Under the pieces are notes generated by a model, which saw only the letters and a program-made list of their open reading frames with translations, did not search any database and was not told the DNA's origin. Shown here in pieces: positions 22,782 through 34,862 of a stretch of DNA of 52,320 nucleotides. This DNA comes from Nymphaea colorata. Taxonomy: Eukaryota; Streptophyta; Magnoliopsida; Nymphaeales; Nymphaeaceae. Positions within the stretch are counted from its first letter, which is position 1, and each line of letters begins with the position of its first letter. The DNA lies in assembly GCF_008831285.2 (NCBI RefSeq), contig NW_022205028.1, positions 1 to 52,320 on the forward strand, given 5' to 3'. The translations under genes were made by a program, and so were the position numbers.

Positions 22782-23460
22782 CACCTCCTCCATTACTTTC
22801 TGTTCAGCTGTTTCTGACAAGAACAGTAAACTGCTAGTGTTGTCTTAAACACTAGGAGCCTATGCATTGGAGATTGACCGCGATTGGAGGACTTGTATCC
22901 GATGGAGCTGTGGAGTATTGCTGAATACCGAGGATATACTTGGCCTTCTTCCCAGGCGAGTGCTGGACTAGCTCCAGCAAGGTACAACCGAAACCCTGTG
23001 GGCGGGTGCATTTGATTTCCAGCCAACCTTTGGGTTTGCAGCCATTCGGGAATCCTCCAAAGCTCACCTAGCTGAGGACACATTCCCAAGCTATCGGACT
23101 GTCCTAGGCCTAAGGGTGTGGAATGCATGGCCTAGGGATTGAATGTATGGTTTGGCATGGATGATGTGATTGTTCAGTGAGGGAGAGATCTTCTTGTATC
23201 GTTGATGCTTGTAAAGCCTCACATTCCCATTCTTGATTTGTAGTAGGTTCAAACTTGGGAGGGAAGCACTACTTGTATATCAGTCCTAAGAAATATATTC
23301 AGTCGGGGTTGTGTCTGACTTGGGAATGAAATTTTGTAATCCCTATTCTTTTAATCCTCCTCAGCGTGTTAGCCCCAATAGATCTTGAGAAGCGACTGCA
23401 ACTTGGTCTCTTTTGAGCAGCTACAAGGGCAGGTCGCATCAGATGCCCAGCAAGCAAATT

Positions 23461-25017
23461 GATGAAAAATGATGGAATAGAAACAAATAATAAGTAAAGT
23501 ATCTAAAAGAATGGGGAAAATTTTTTGTACAACCCATGCAATCCATAAGAAAAACTTTCAGTATATCACAAAAACCAACTAGCAATAGCCTATAGAGGAC
23601 ATGCATTTTCTAGAGGTGAATTTTTTCCGCAAAAAATCAGATCATTCTTCCCAGGATGTCTGGGACATAAATCTTATCAGGCTTTCAGCCAATGATCATA
23701 GAATCCGATGAAAGTTGCTGAACGAGAGCTCATTGCTGCGTCCATGTGGCAGTTGGGGAATCAGCAGTCAACCATACAGCCCAAAGCCACAAATGTGCTG
23801 CAATCATGTAACATCAAAATATATATGAGATTTCTTTTTTCCAACAATTAAAAGGTTTACTGCATTAAGCGAACTTGTCTTGGCACAAGAAATGCATTCT
23901 ATTCCACCAACATCCAGGAGCAAGAATATATGAGCAGAAACGATGCACCCACAATGTAAATGCTGGAATAAGAAACATTTTGTCAAGGAAAAATTTTTTT
24001 TAAGTAATTCCAAAAGCAACTTAGGGCTACAGTTTTTGACATAATGGAACCTGAATGTATCTAACTGCATTCTAAATAAGAGAATACAAAATGATGCTTG
24101 TGTTCTCAAGCATCGCACCAGATATTAGTGCAATTCATCAAAAAAGTGTAGCCAGTTCCATTTGTAGCTTCTTCAACTTGCTACACTTTGATGCATGAGA
24201 AGTAGATCAGAGCATTTTCATATTAACATAGGGCAACTAGAGTTGGTGTTACATCCCAGTTTCTAACCTTTCCACATGTCTCACAGTTCCTCCACCAGTA
24301 GCATCAAAATGAAAATCTTCACAAAACCATAACTCATCATACGCAGAACTACAAGATCAAAAGAGAGTTATCAACAAAATGTGGCAGAATATTGGTTACT
24401 GCTTCATAAGTGATTAAAAGAAAAGAAGAAAAAACCAAAAACAGTTAACGTCATGGAGATAAAGTTTTCAAAAGAGGTTCAAAGATGGACTATCAGTAAA
24501 GAAAATGATTCTGACGAAATGCTCTACAGAAAAAGCATAAAAAATACGAAAAATATAATAGATCCACATGTAACATGAAATCCCCAAATGGTGTGATAAC
24601 TTGGTAATATCCAAATCTAGAAACAGCAAAGGAGCCCCATTCCTCTATGCATACGAAATTCTAAAAGGTAGAATTCTTCTCTAGTGACCAATAGCTGCTA
24701 GTGATGGTAGCTCTTCACAATCACCACTACGACAGGCAAAGGTTCATTAGGGGCCAATTCCTTTGAGTTGGGCACATTGCCCCTCGGTGCGACCGGCACC
24801 TCTTTTGGATGAGAGTTCTCCACTTGATTCCACCAATTCAACCCCCAAAGAAAAACAAGTTCTCCGCCTGATTCCCCGAAATCAAGCCCTGAAGAAAACA
24901 ACCCCCTTAGAAAACCACAAAATACATAAATGAGATGTTGGAGTCGACAAAAAACCCAAGAATAGGTAAACAATAACAAATAAGATGTGGGCAAGGTTTG
25001 CTTCATCCGAATACCAT
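23461..25017. other. AT-rich intergenic DNA, no gene recognised
   Basis: A minus-strand open frame of 122 codons (25066-24698) and one of 104 codons (24118-23804) lack family features. The first runs into the AT-rich satellite region. Nothing here is supported as a gene. Confidence 0.45.
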
Positions 25018-27165
25018 AAGATGCAAGGCCTACAAACAACATAATCTTTGCATAGTGCGCATACATATATATATTTATAAAGTTTGTACATTATACATAT
25101 ACATAATATATATACATATATGCTATATATCTATATATAAATATTTATACATATGTATAATATATATACATATATGCTAATGTATATACATAATGTACCT
25201 ATATATATGTACATATAGTGTTGTGTAATATGCATATACACATGTATAATATAATATATATAATACGTGCAGTGCATACATAACATATATATGGTTTTAT
25301 ATATAGATGTTAATACATGTATGTAATATATGTCTACATATCATTGATCTCAAGTTAGAAGGGATGAGATTTGATTTGAGATCTATGAACTTTAAGACGC
25401 AAGGCCTACAAACAACATAATATTTGCATAGTGCACATACACATAGATATTTATAAAGTTTGTACATTATACATATATATAATATACATACATATATGCT
25501 ATATATCTGTATACGAATATTTATTCATACGTATAATATATATACATATATCCTAATATATACACGTACAAGTGTATATATTATGTACATATGTATATAT
25601 ATATATATATATATATGGACATATAGTGTTGTGTAATATGCGTATACACATGTATAATATAATATATATAATATGTATAATGCATACATAACATATATAA
25701 GGTAGTAGACATTGTACATATTTATATATAGATATTAATATATGTATCTAAACTATATCTATATATTCATACATAATGTACATATGTATGTACACATATA
25801 ATCCAAATATGTACATATATATGTTAGATGTATATGTATGTATTACGTAAATACATATATATGCATATATATATATATGCATATATGTTATATGTACATA
25901 CATTATAAGTACATACTTGGATATTATATGCACATGTATACATATACATATGTATGTGCATACATAAATATATGTATAAAATAATAATAATATGCACATA
26001 TAGATAGTATGAACGTGTACGTCCATATGTTTGCATATATGTGTTATATGCATACATACACATATGTATTAACGGATATATACAAATTTACATATATATG
26101 TATAGGTACCTATGTGTTGAAATTATACCTATTATATACGTATATATAATGTATATGTCTATACGTACATATATATGTGTGTGTACATACCTATATATAA
26201 CGTTTTACTATACATAACATATATACATATGTTATATATATGTACCTATACATATAATATATTTTATTGTAACATAATATATGTACATTGGTACAATGTA
26301 TTACATATATAATATACACATAACATACATATATTTTATATACATATTGTATGTTCTCATATGTACGTACATATAATATATACATATAACGTATTACTAC
26401 ACATAACATATATACATATATTATATATGTGTACCTGTACATATAATATATTTTTACTGTAACATACTATATGTACATTGGTACAATGTATTACATATAT
26501 AATATACACATAACATACACATACTATATACATTTCTCTTGCCATTTTTTCTTTTTGGTCTCATAACATAAAATAAAAGAGTTAGAATTATGTATATATG
26601 AAATCCAAGGTGAAATACAACGTATAAAAGAATGAGTATTTATATGCTCAAGAACAAAAAAAATAACGGAACGGGGCACTTACTTTTTCTTTTATTCAGG
26701 GGCAGGAGTATCTCATCTACTGGATCGTTGTACATATCCATTTTCGTTAATTAAGGATTCCACACACAAATACAAGTGATCCACAACTATATATATAATA
26801 TATCTGACCATATATGTGTTAAATAAAGAAGGAGGATTTTCAATGTACTACATATTCATAAGTGTATACATATTGTATGTACTCACATGTATGTAGATAT
26901 AATATATACAAATGTATATATGTGTACATATATTCTTATTATATAACATTATACACATATATATGTGTATATATACATATATAAATATGTACATCTAAAA
27001 ATACTTATATCATATATAACATCTATTAGCATTGCATATGTACAAATTATACATATACATGCATATATGTCTTTTATACATATTACATGTATAATATAAT
27101 ATGTATCCATATGTACATGTACATAAGTACCACATATGTACGTATTATACACAATGTTATAAAAA
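25018..27165. repeat. ~2.1 kb AT-rich satellite-like region (TACATA/TATATG words)
   Basis: Built almost entirely of TACATATATA, GTACATA and TATGTA words on both strands, interrupted at about 26535-26800 by ordinary sequence. It has higher-order structure. A block around GCAAGGCCTACAAACAACATA at 25023 recurs at 25399 (376 bp apart), the copies spanning roughly 25018-25345 and 25394-25750. ATGTACATTGGTACAATGTA at 26281 recurs at 26471 (190 bp apart), within copies of about 26195-26370 and 26375-26540. The Tyr/Ile-rich open frames here are by-products of composition. Confidence 0.9.
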
Positions 27166-27214
27166 GCATATCGTAAGGCATTTCAGTCTGAGGTGGAATC
27201 TAATCCCTAATAGT

Positions 27215-27922
27215 GATGATGCCAATCAATCTTCTCAGGTCTTCCGCTACAATGTCCAATGATCAGTGAACATGAGACTGAAGAATGGTTGAAACGATTG
27301 GGAAATATCAAAAGATCGAGCGAGAGAGGGAGCTGCGCAAAGATGATCGAGGTCGAGAGATTGCTAGAGAAATAGAAAATACATTATAAAGGGAGAGAGT
27401 TGTCCAAACCTTCGATTGTCTGTTCTGTGGGTTATGTGAAACCCTCATTCGAGTGATGGCTTTCCATTGCTCTCAACAAGGTGATAATGCCGATCGATCT
27501 CCCAGGTCTTTCGCTACAACGTCCAATGATCAGCGACCACGAGACTCAAGAATGTTGGAAGCGAATGGGAAATATCAAAAGATCGAGCGAGAGCGGGAGT
27601 TGCACAAAGATGATCGAGGTCGAGAGATTGCAAGAGAAACATAAAATACATTATAAAGAGAGAGAGATAGTTGTCCAAACCCTTGATCATTTGTTCTGCG
27701 GGTTATGTGAAACTGTCATTCGAGTGATGGCTTTCTGTCACTCTCAACAAGGTGATGATGCCGATCAATCTCCCAGGTCTTCTGCTACAGCATCCAAGGA
27801 TCAGCGAGCATGAGACTCAAGAATGGAGGAAGCGATTGGGAAATATTAGCGAGAGAGGGAGTTGGGCAAAGATGATCAAGGTCGAGAGATTGCAAGAGAA
27901 ACAGAAAATACATTATAAAATG
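27215..27922 (+). repeat. Three tandem copies of a ~270 bp unit
   Basis: Units begin at 27215, 27483 and 27754 (GATGATGCC/GATAATGCC, then AATC/GATC and CAGGTCTT). Each contains AAGATGATC(G/A)AGGTCGAGAGATTG and AAATACATTATAAA; the third copy is incomplete at its right end. Spacing is 268 and 271 bp. Copies differ by scattered substitutions and indels that move the reading frame, so this is more likely a non-coding satellite or part of a transposon than a coding repeat. The word GATCGAG(C/G) is frequent. Confidence 0.9.
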
Positions 27923-29260
27923 ATGATGTCCACCCCATCCCTGACCACATCGTCTATTCCCTTGAGTGGGTCCACCTCAAAACATCCCTCCTCCGAACAT
28001 GCCTTATAGATTTCCAGTCGGCTCGTCGACAACCCACCCTTGGCCGCTCCCAGCCCCAGCCGCAGTAGGTCTCATTGTGCATGATGGTGCTAGCCAGCTG
28101 CGGTCGACTTGGTGTGGCTTCCGTGCCCCACTATGTCCCTGGGCGAGCTTATCAGCGTACTGGGCCCGTTTGACTCGTGGACTTTTGCCACCCCGAATGA
28201 GTTATAATACCAAGCATCGATCACCTTCCTGAGTCAAAGTTCACCCATCAGCTCTATTTTGGCTATAGGTATGTGATTTCAAATAAGAGCATAAATTTTA
28301 AACCGTTTGCAGTTGGATGCTTTGTAGTTAGGCCCTTCCATGCACGTTCCTTTCCCTCTTAATGGTACATCATTGAAACTCGGTGATTCGGGCCATATTC
28401 CTAACAGACGCCACGAGAGAAGGTGAGTTTGTTAAGTAACACCTGATATTATTGTCTAAGTAGACTACTAAAAGAGAATATTATCTGCTTGGAACATAGA
28501 ACATTTTTAGAACATGTGTTTCAAGAATGCTATGCTTTTATTTTAGGAAATATGATCTAATTACTTACTTCTAGCATTTGATTGCTTAATTTAGGAACGA
28601 TAACCATAACTGGATCATTCTTCTTAAAATAAGAACATAACATGTGTTTTAAGAAAATGTGTTCAAAGAGCACAAAATTTTTCTTACCAAATGCATAATG
28701 ATATTGGAATTTGAATTAAAATTGAAGTTTGGGTAGCGAACGACTGACAGATTATCGATTGACATATGCTTCATATGTGATTGGAATCGATAAATGGCAC
28801 GTACATGGGATCTCATGGTTGTGGGAATAAATAGATAGACATAAAAGAAATAAGGTGCGGCATGGAGTAGCATTAGTAAAAATTAGAAGGTCGACCAGAT
28901 CCCTGCTTCGTAAAATTTAAAAGTTTTCCTATCCTAATCTCAAAGCACCAAATTCCCAGCTCCCATCTAAAAGCAAGAGTGATTTGTACAATGGAATCTC
29001 TTTCTCGAAAAGTTTGTAAGCAAGGTATAAGGTGTTCAAAAAGGAATGTGGTGGACTGTTTTTTTGCATCTCTCTATTGCGTAATGAACCAAGATTCCTG
29101 GGATGCTCATAAAATATCTCCAAACGACTCATAAGGGCAAGGAGATCAAGGGGATTTATTTGATTTTGGAGAATGTCAGTTGAATGTAGTGGGGGGCTTT
29201 TCGATCTTTTATGTCGGCAGATCAAATTTAGATCCATTTCCAGTATAATTTCAAATTTAG
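27923..29260. other. Intergenic DNA, GC-rich start then AT-rich
   Basis: About 27940-28240 is GC-rich and proline-coding on plus, but without a maintained frame that I recognise. A 102-codon minus-strand open frame (29237-28929) has no family resemblance visible to me. No RNA gene seen. Confidence 0.4.
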
Positions 29261-31800
29261 AACTTGTTGCATTGTGGGAACCAAGACCCGGCTAGCAATT
29301 TCTACGCCCAAGAATAGATCCCAAGTCCATAATCAACTCACGGGAGCCTAAAGTCCAAACTTAAGCAAATTATTTTTACGAATTATATCCCCACCGGACA
29401 GCAAGCCCAGCTTAATAGTACCCTGGATAAAAGATACAAGTGTGTTTTCCCAGACCCATGATTTAAATACTACTACAACACTAAGGGGATCAAGGCTTGT
29501 TCAAACATGAGCGGTACAAATTTAACTCTCACAACTCACTCAACATTCATCCACAAACCATTCATACAATCCCTAGAACGGCCAAACCATGCCCTTTCCC
29601 TTTGGTGGTCTAGCTACCCGTTGCCGTGTCCTTGGCACGGTGCCTTGGAGGGACTACCGACAGTAGCAATTGGCTAGAGCCTGGTTTAGAAAACAATTAC
29701 ACCCGTAACCCCATCCTATAGGATGTTGAGAAGTTACCTAGCCGATGAGAGATCGACTTAAACAGCAATAGATCCAAGAGAAAACCAGTGCCAAATACAC
29801 TCTCGGATATCTCAGCAAGGTGGTGGAACGAAGGCTAGGCCCGCCTGGCCTAGGACTGCTTGTGGACTGGTGGAAGCTGGCCGAGAGAGACGGAGTGTCC
29901 CGGCAATGGAAGGGGATGGCATTGGGGCTGCCTGCTACACCTAATGGATGGAGTGTGGATGCTGCAGGCCTCGGACGGCCAAGAGAGACAGCAACGTGAT
30001 GGAGGAGCACCCGGATGGAGGTAGGGGCTCGGTCTGCCTGGCCGAGGTCGCCTTGGTGCTTATGACTATGTTCGGTGGAAGGGTGCAGCGATGGAGGCTG
30101 CAAGAAGAGGTTGTCTGATGAAGTGGAGGTGGTGAACTGAGATGCACACGACCAATCCTTGGAGAGGGAACCTAACTAGTTAGACTCCAAGGGAACAAGC
30201 CAAGCTCAGAACAAGGAGGTGAGCTTGGTATAGGTTTAGGTAGGCTCGATTAGGTGAAGCGGGTTAGGTCTAGTTGGAAGTCGTTCGGTAGTGGAGTGGG
30301 CTTGGTCTAGACGTGAGATGGAGGTTAATTGCTAAGAGGGTCGGTTATGACTTAGAGATAGGTGAAGGGTCGTGCGAGAGAGGGTGGAGAGTTACACGAG
30401 AGAAGTTGACACTAATGATTAGGATCAGTTAGGCAAAGGGGTTTAAGTCAAGAGACATGTGAGGGGAGTGGTTCACTAATGATGGGTGAAGGCTAGTAAT
30501 GACGAGCAGGAGGAGTTAGCATGACTTGGAGGTTGATTAAGGCTTGCGTGAAGTGGAAAGGGTCGGTTATGAGAGGTGAAGAGGGTAAAAGGTTTGAGAA
30601 GGGTCTCCCTAGCTAAGTAAATTGAATACGTACCTTAACTCCTCAATGATGGCTGATGATGGTGCGGGTGGAGGTGAATGGCTGAGGAGACACTCGGTGG
30701 AGGGATTTGTAACTCTCGTCTTTTAAGACAGGGAGCTCAAGAGGAGGCTGCGACGTGTAACGGTTGCAGCCAGTGCCCTCTCCTTAACTTGATTTAGTGC
30801 CCTCTTGATGGGAATACCCTTACCAATTAGTTCGAACTCTTGCAATGAATCAAACTGACCATGGGCAAATCGGGAATTCACTGAAATGATCGGGCTGGAC
30901 CGAAAACTGATAAGAAAAGTAACAGTGATTGGTTACTCCAGCAGTAGCACACAGATTTCCGATCGGGAGTGAGTTCTTCGTGATGGCTGGTCGGATTCAC
31001 CTGAAACTTGGTGGGGATGTTGCTAAGATCTGGGCGATTATGCTGGGGTGAACGAGAGAGTGAAATGTGCCCTTGGTTGCTTCAGATTTTGCCTGCAACT
31101 TCCGCCCAGGCACTGCTTGGTTTCCGCCAAGCCGAGCGAGCGATGTGGTTGATTAAGGGGCGGCTATTGGGGAAAATACATCTCCTTTCTAGACAGCAAT
31201 TCTCGAATTGATGCGGAGTGACTTGCTGCTGCCGAGGACAGAATTCTCAGGTTGGTTCGCCATTGAATTCACAGAAATCCGACTGGCCTTCTACCATGGA
31301 TTCCGATAAATCCTCGGATGCTCACCTTGACAATCAGTCCGGTAGACTAGGCTGCGATCTACCTTTCTGGCATCTCTTTCTCTGATTTTGACAGACATTA
31401 AGAAGCTTACTAGGGCCGATCTTGACCTGTCTTAGGCTCTGCTCGAGGGGGAAGGAACCGGGAGATGAATTCGGTTCCTCCCTTAATCTCTAGCAGCCGG
31501 AGTCATTGCTTGATTACTAGTCGACTAGAGCCACGAGTCGATTTCCGTCAAGCCTTCCTGAGATAGTTCGCCGGCCTCTAACTTCTTCCGGGGATGAAGA
31601 AGTTGCACCATGAGAAGATGGTGATTCGGTCAGGGAATTTGTGCGTAGGATGAAGACGCTCTTAGAGGATTTCCAGTGTCCTCAAAGGTCGTCTCCAAAC
31701 CTGTTTTGCTTCAACCAGAGCCACGGGTTGGAGCCTTGGGATTCCAGTCATCGGCGGTAAGATGATGAGAGGAAGAGAGAGGCGAGAGCCAATTCACATG
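29261..31800. mobile_element. Non-coding, G-rich skewed block, probably retroelement-derived
   Basis: All frames are interrupted and composition differs from both flanks. From about 29740 to 30620 this strand has far more G than C: counting 30301-30420 gives 44 G and 12 C. No LTR pair, gag or pol motif was identified. The 121-codon minus frame at 30103-29738 is His/Ser/Pro-rich and reflects the skew rather than a protein family. Confidence 0.35.
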
Positions 31801-32029
31801 AAAAACTCAACTTCTAATTCTTGATTGCATACTGAAAAAAGACTTACAAAAGAGTTTAAGTACTTGAAATAAAACCGGTTCTAACACATGCACCGAGACA
31901 CTTGCTGAAATAAAGGACTCGACTATAAGCAAATGCATGAAAGGGAAATCGAGACAAGATGCCTCGGAAGTTCAATGAGTTTGGCTTCTCTCTCGTGGGT
32001 TCAGCCATATAACCTGCCTAAGTTTGGCC

Positions 32030-32293
32030 TTAGGCTTGGCACGCGTGGACTGGGTCAGGACTAGACTCAGGGTTCGAACTCGCTATAACTGGATCTAGGT
32101 CTAGTTCCCCTGCCTGCTCAGCCTTGAAGTCTTCAGCCTGCTGCCTGCACTCCACAGATGATGCTCCACCCACACCACCCTCTACATCAACTTCAAGTTC
32201 TGTGTTAGCCTCCTTTAGCCCATCTACGCTTTCCATTATGCTGGACGCAAACCTGGCCGAAGGCGCTCGGCTCTCTTGGCCTTGCTTGGCCAT
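32030..32293 (-). CDS. Short acidic open frame, doubtful
   Basis: 87 codons from an ATG at 32293, rich in Glu, Asp, Ser and Ala, with no motif. It lies beside the SINE-like fragment and inside transposon-like DNA. It may be part of a decayed retroelement gag region or chance. Low confidence that it is a gene. Confidence 0.15.
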   Translation of the reverse strand: MAKQGQESRAPSARFASSIMESVDGLKEANTELEVDVEGGVGGASSVECRQQAEDFKAEQAGELDLDPVIASSNPESSPDPVHACQA

Positions 32294-32379
32294 GCTGGTG
32301 CTGGTTCATGGCCACCCTGTAGGAAGTTCTGCATCATTGCACTTGCCACCATTTGTGGCCTAGAGGAGTAACACCTTGA

Positions 32380-32445
32380 ACATGAGACTCAAACCTAGAT
32401 CTTTTGAGTGTAAACCACCATGCTACCCGGTTAAACTACGCCCCT
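32380..32445 (-). mobile_element. tRNA-related SINE head (Pol III boxes A and B)
   Basis: On the minus strand GGGGCGTAGTTTAACCGGGT gives a box A (TAGTTTAACCGG fits TRGYNNANNNGG). About 45 bases on, GGTTTGAGTCT is a box B with two differences from GGTTCGANTCC. There is no tRNA cloverleaf or anticodon arm, so this is a SINE head or tRNA relic rather than a working tRNA gene. The body downstream (toward 32300) was not delimited. Confidence 0.55.
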
Positions 32446-32787
32446 TGAAGCATTTATTGCACAGTTGAATGCTGGTGAAAGCTATGTGGCACCACCACAA
32501 GTGTGACAAAAGGTTGTGCACTTATTCATATGTTCTTTGAAGGTTGTCCAAAATCCTTCCCCTGTCTTTGAATGGCAAGAGTATGTCTGAGACAAAAGGC
32601 CCGAGTCACGCCTTCTTCTCCATCATTCAAACATATAGCTCGACATACTTAACAGATTGAGCCTTCTCTAAATGAATAATTTTCTAAAGGGACTGGAGAA
32701 TTCAAATGGAGTATGGGAAACAAGCAGTGACACATTCAAAATCATGCTGGTTAAGAGAAACAAATAATTTTCTCAGGATCAGGATTC

Positions 32788-33686
32788 ACCTGTGTCGATC
32801 ATTCTGATTATTATGTCCCCATTGACCAGTGACGTCGCAAACTTTGCCCACAGCTCACCGGACACAACTTGCAAGAAGTCTCATGAACATGTCGTATGAG
32901 GTCTAAGAACTGGATGATGGAAAACCGATAGGTTTATGGGATAGTGTGTCAGGTTATCGTCAGTTACAGATTCTGGAAATCCCTTGAGGACCAAGGAAAA
33001 TAATTTACTGGACAATGTGTTTGCCTCTTTCGTTGTGAGCATGGTAGCAAATCCTCTTAGGCAGTGCTTATACACATGAATTAATGACACCCGCACACTG
33101 CCCACACTGTACAATAAAATCATAGATTAAGTGATTCCTTTCTCAAGGTAATGAAACAAGTACAAGCGACTTTCTTGCCATGGAATAACGGATGACAATA
33201 ACTTCAAGTGGTTTGCTTCCTGATAATTTTCTCCTTCAACTTTGTTGCTGCTACTCAACGTACATCCCATGTATACAACATGTGCCTAGCCAGGAGATAC
33301 ACCCAATAAGCTAAAGGTTGGATAACAAAATGTCTACAATTTCTTTGGAAAAGAAAAATAGAACGTAGGAAAAAAGCAATCTAATTCTCGGTAAACTCTT
33401 AAATTAATGGAAAAACTGGACTCAAAATTCATTTGGTTTTGGAAATGCTCAATTACGCCCAACAATTCACTGAAATCTAATTTGATGGTCTTTTATCACA
33501 AGAACTTTATCAATATAATTATCGTTATTAATAGATAGTAACAACAAAGAAGAGGTCAATAAATTTTAACTACTAATCATGGAGTATCATATCAAGTATA
33601 CGTACCTTTGGCGCTTTACTTGAAGCCCCATGGAGAAGGACAGAAGCAGAGACCAGGAAGAAGAGGAGCAGCCTGGTTTCTTCCAT
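32788..33686 (-). pseudogene. Subtilisin-like serine protease (subtilase) pseudogene, N-terminal part
   Basis: Family role: secreted endopeptidase of the plant cell wall space. Exon 1 (33686-33606, 27 codons) is a textbook signal peptide, MEETRLLLFFLVSASVLL then HGASSKAPK, with a GTACG donor. The inhibitor I9 propeptide follows at about 33100-32890: SLIHVYKHCLRGFATMLTTKE, the counterpart of the family's SYKHGFSGFAA. Next comes RPHTTCS-stop-DFLQ, where the family has TTRSWDFLG; TGA at 32881-32883 replaces the Trp codon. GDIIIRMIDTG (~32821-32788) keeps the catalytic Asp of the DTG motif, then stops follow at once. The His and Ser catalytic regions, the PA domain and most of the ~750-residue protein are absent. 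Confidence 0.85.
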
Positions 33687-34862
33687 GGGCAACGTCAAGA
33701 TTAATGGTGTTCTTCCTCCTCTGGAGGCCTTATTTGTAGCTGTGATCATGTGGGAAAAGGCCAAAACGAATTTGTGTGAGCTGTATGGAATAGAACCTTG
33801 CTGTGGCCAAGTTAGAAAATTTGACTTATCGATGCTTTAGTCCTAGGGATCTTTTCTTTTTCTTTACTTTATTTCTTTATTTTTTTCCTCGTTTTATTTT
33901 TCAGGAGGATTAAGACAGTAGGCAGACATATTATTCCAACAAAGCATGCGTTGTATTCCTTTTCTTCCCCATATATATGAAAGATGTACTTCAGATTATG
34001 CCACGATCTTCAACTGGATTGAACCATTGTGTTGCACACACACACACACATAGGACCTAGACTGGTTGAGACTGAAATAATCAGGTTTAGTTTAGTTGGG
34101 ATATCAAATCAGGTTGTTACTGTTGTTGTTTTCACAGATATTGACCCATTAGGCAACAGATAGCTAAGAGAATAAAATGAATAGGAGTGTGTTTGATAAG
34201 AGGAACATTGTGTGCTTGTAAAATGTATTTCAAAACCTTTACATTATTGTTTCAAAACACAATGTGTAATCATCTCTAACGTCTAATTGTTGACATTATG
34301 TTATGTTAACTTTTACGTCATGTATTTTGAAAACGTAACCCAACAATACACAAAATATTATTCTTATCAAATGCTCACTGCAATAATCTTGTATTGGTAA
34401 CGAGGAAGAAATGTTGCAACAAGATAATAAAAGAATGTATTTTTTTTACTTGATTTATTGTGGCCGATCTGAGACCAACGGCATATCAGATTACCACATT
34501 GAGAAGAGAAAAAAAAAGTCAAACTCCTCTGAGGCCGACTTTCCCACTTTTTCATTTTACCATCGCCGCATGAATTTTATTAGTGATGAGCCAATGTACT
34601 TCAAGACCTTCAAGTTGAAGGATGATAAGTCACATGAAGGCATGTGTTCCTCACAAGACATTCACAGGGAGTTATTTAACGTAAAGTGGAAGAAAAAATA
34701 ACAAAAGGAAGAAAAAAAAGAAGTCTGGGCTTCGTGCATCCAACTGTTTGATGCCTCTGAAGTTGCCACAAAAACCAAAGAAAGCATCTTCCATTGGGGA
34801 AACAGTCTTTGGAACTCTTGCCACCACACAATCAGAGATTGCAGGTAAGTTAGAGCCTGAAG
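33687..34862. other. Intergenic DNA 5' to both flanking gene remnants
   Basis: Lies between the divergent starts of the subtilase (minus) and JMJ (plus) remnants. A (CA)n run occurs at 34035-34051. A plus open frame ending at 34701 and a lysine-rich stretch at about 34700-34850, ending at a donor-like AGGTAAGT, could be upstream exon remnants of the JMJ gene, but no domain confirms this. Confidence 0.35.

Larger units (their letters stand above)
20196..23460. mobile_element. GC-richer non-coding block, probably retroelement-derived
   Basis: Composition shifts from about two-thirds AT to near balance and all frames are broken by stops. From 20750 there are LTR-like signs: a CAATAAAAG poly(A)-type signal near 20918 and TGGCGCC at 20970, similar to a primer-binding start. 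No matching second LTR and no gag or pol domain were found. Internal duplications are listed separately. The limits reflect the composition change and are approximate. Confidence 0.4.

Noticed and set aside
24698-25066. A 122-codon minus open frame
   Set aside because: No family features, partly within AT-rich repeat; likely chance.
25525-27152. Several long Tyr/Ile-rich open frames on the minus strand
   Set aside because: They arise from TATA/TACATA words in the AT satellite and have no protein-like complexity.
27215-27922. A CRISPR-like array
   Set aside because: Units are ~270 bp and contiguous without spacers, and the window is a plant genome.
27453-28009. Tandem ~270 bp units as a coding repeat protein
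   Set aside because: Unit lengths of 268 and 271 bp and internal indels shift the frame between copies.
29738-30147. A 121-codon His/Ser/Pro-rich minus frame
   Set aside because: Its composition follows the local G/C skew; no motif, no splice context.
32380-32445. A functional tRNA gene
   Set aside because: Boxes A and B are recognisable, but no cloverleaf or acceptor stem can be formed and box B is altered.
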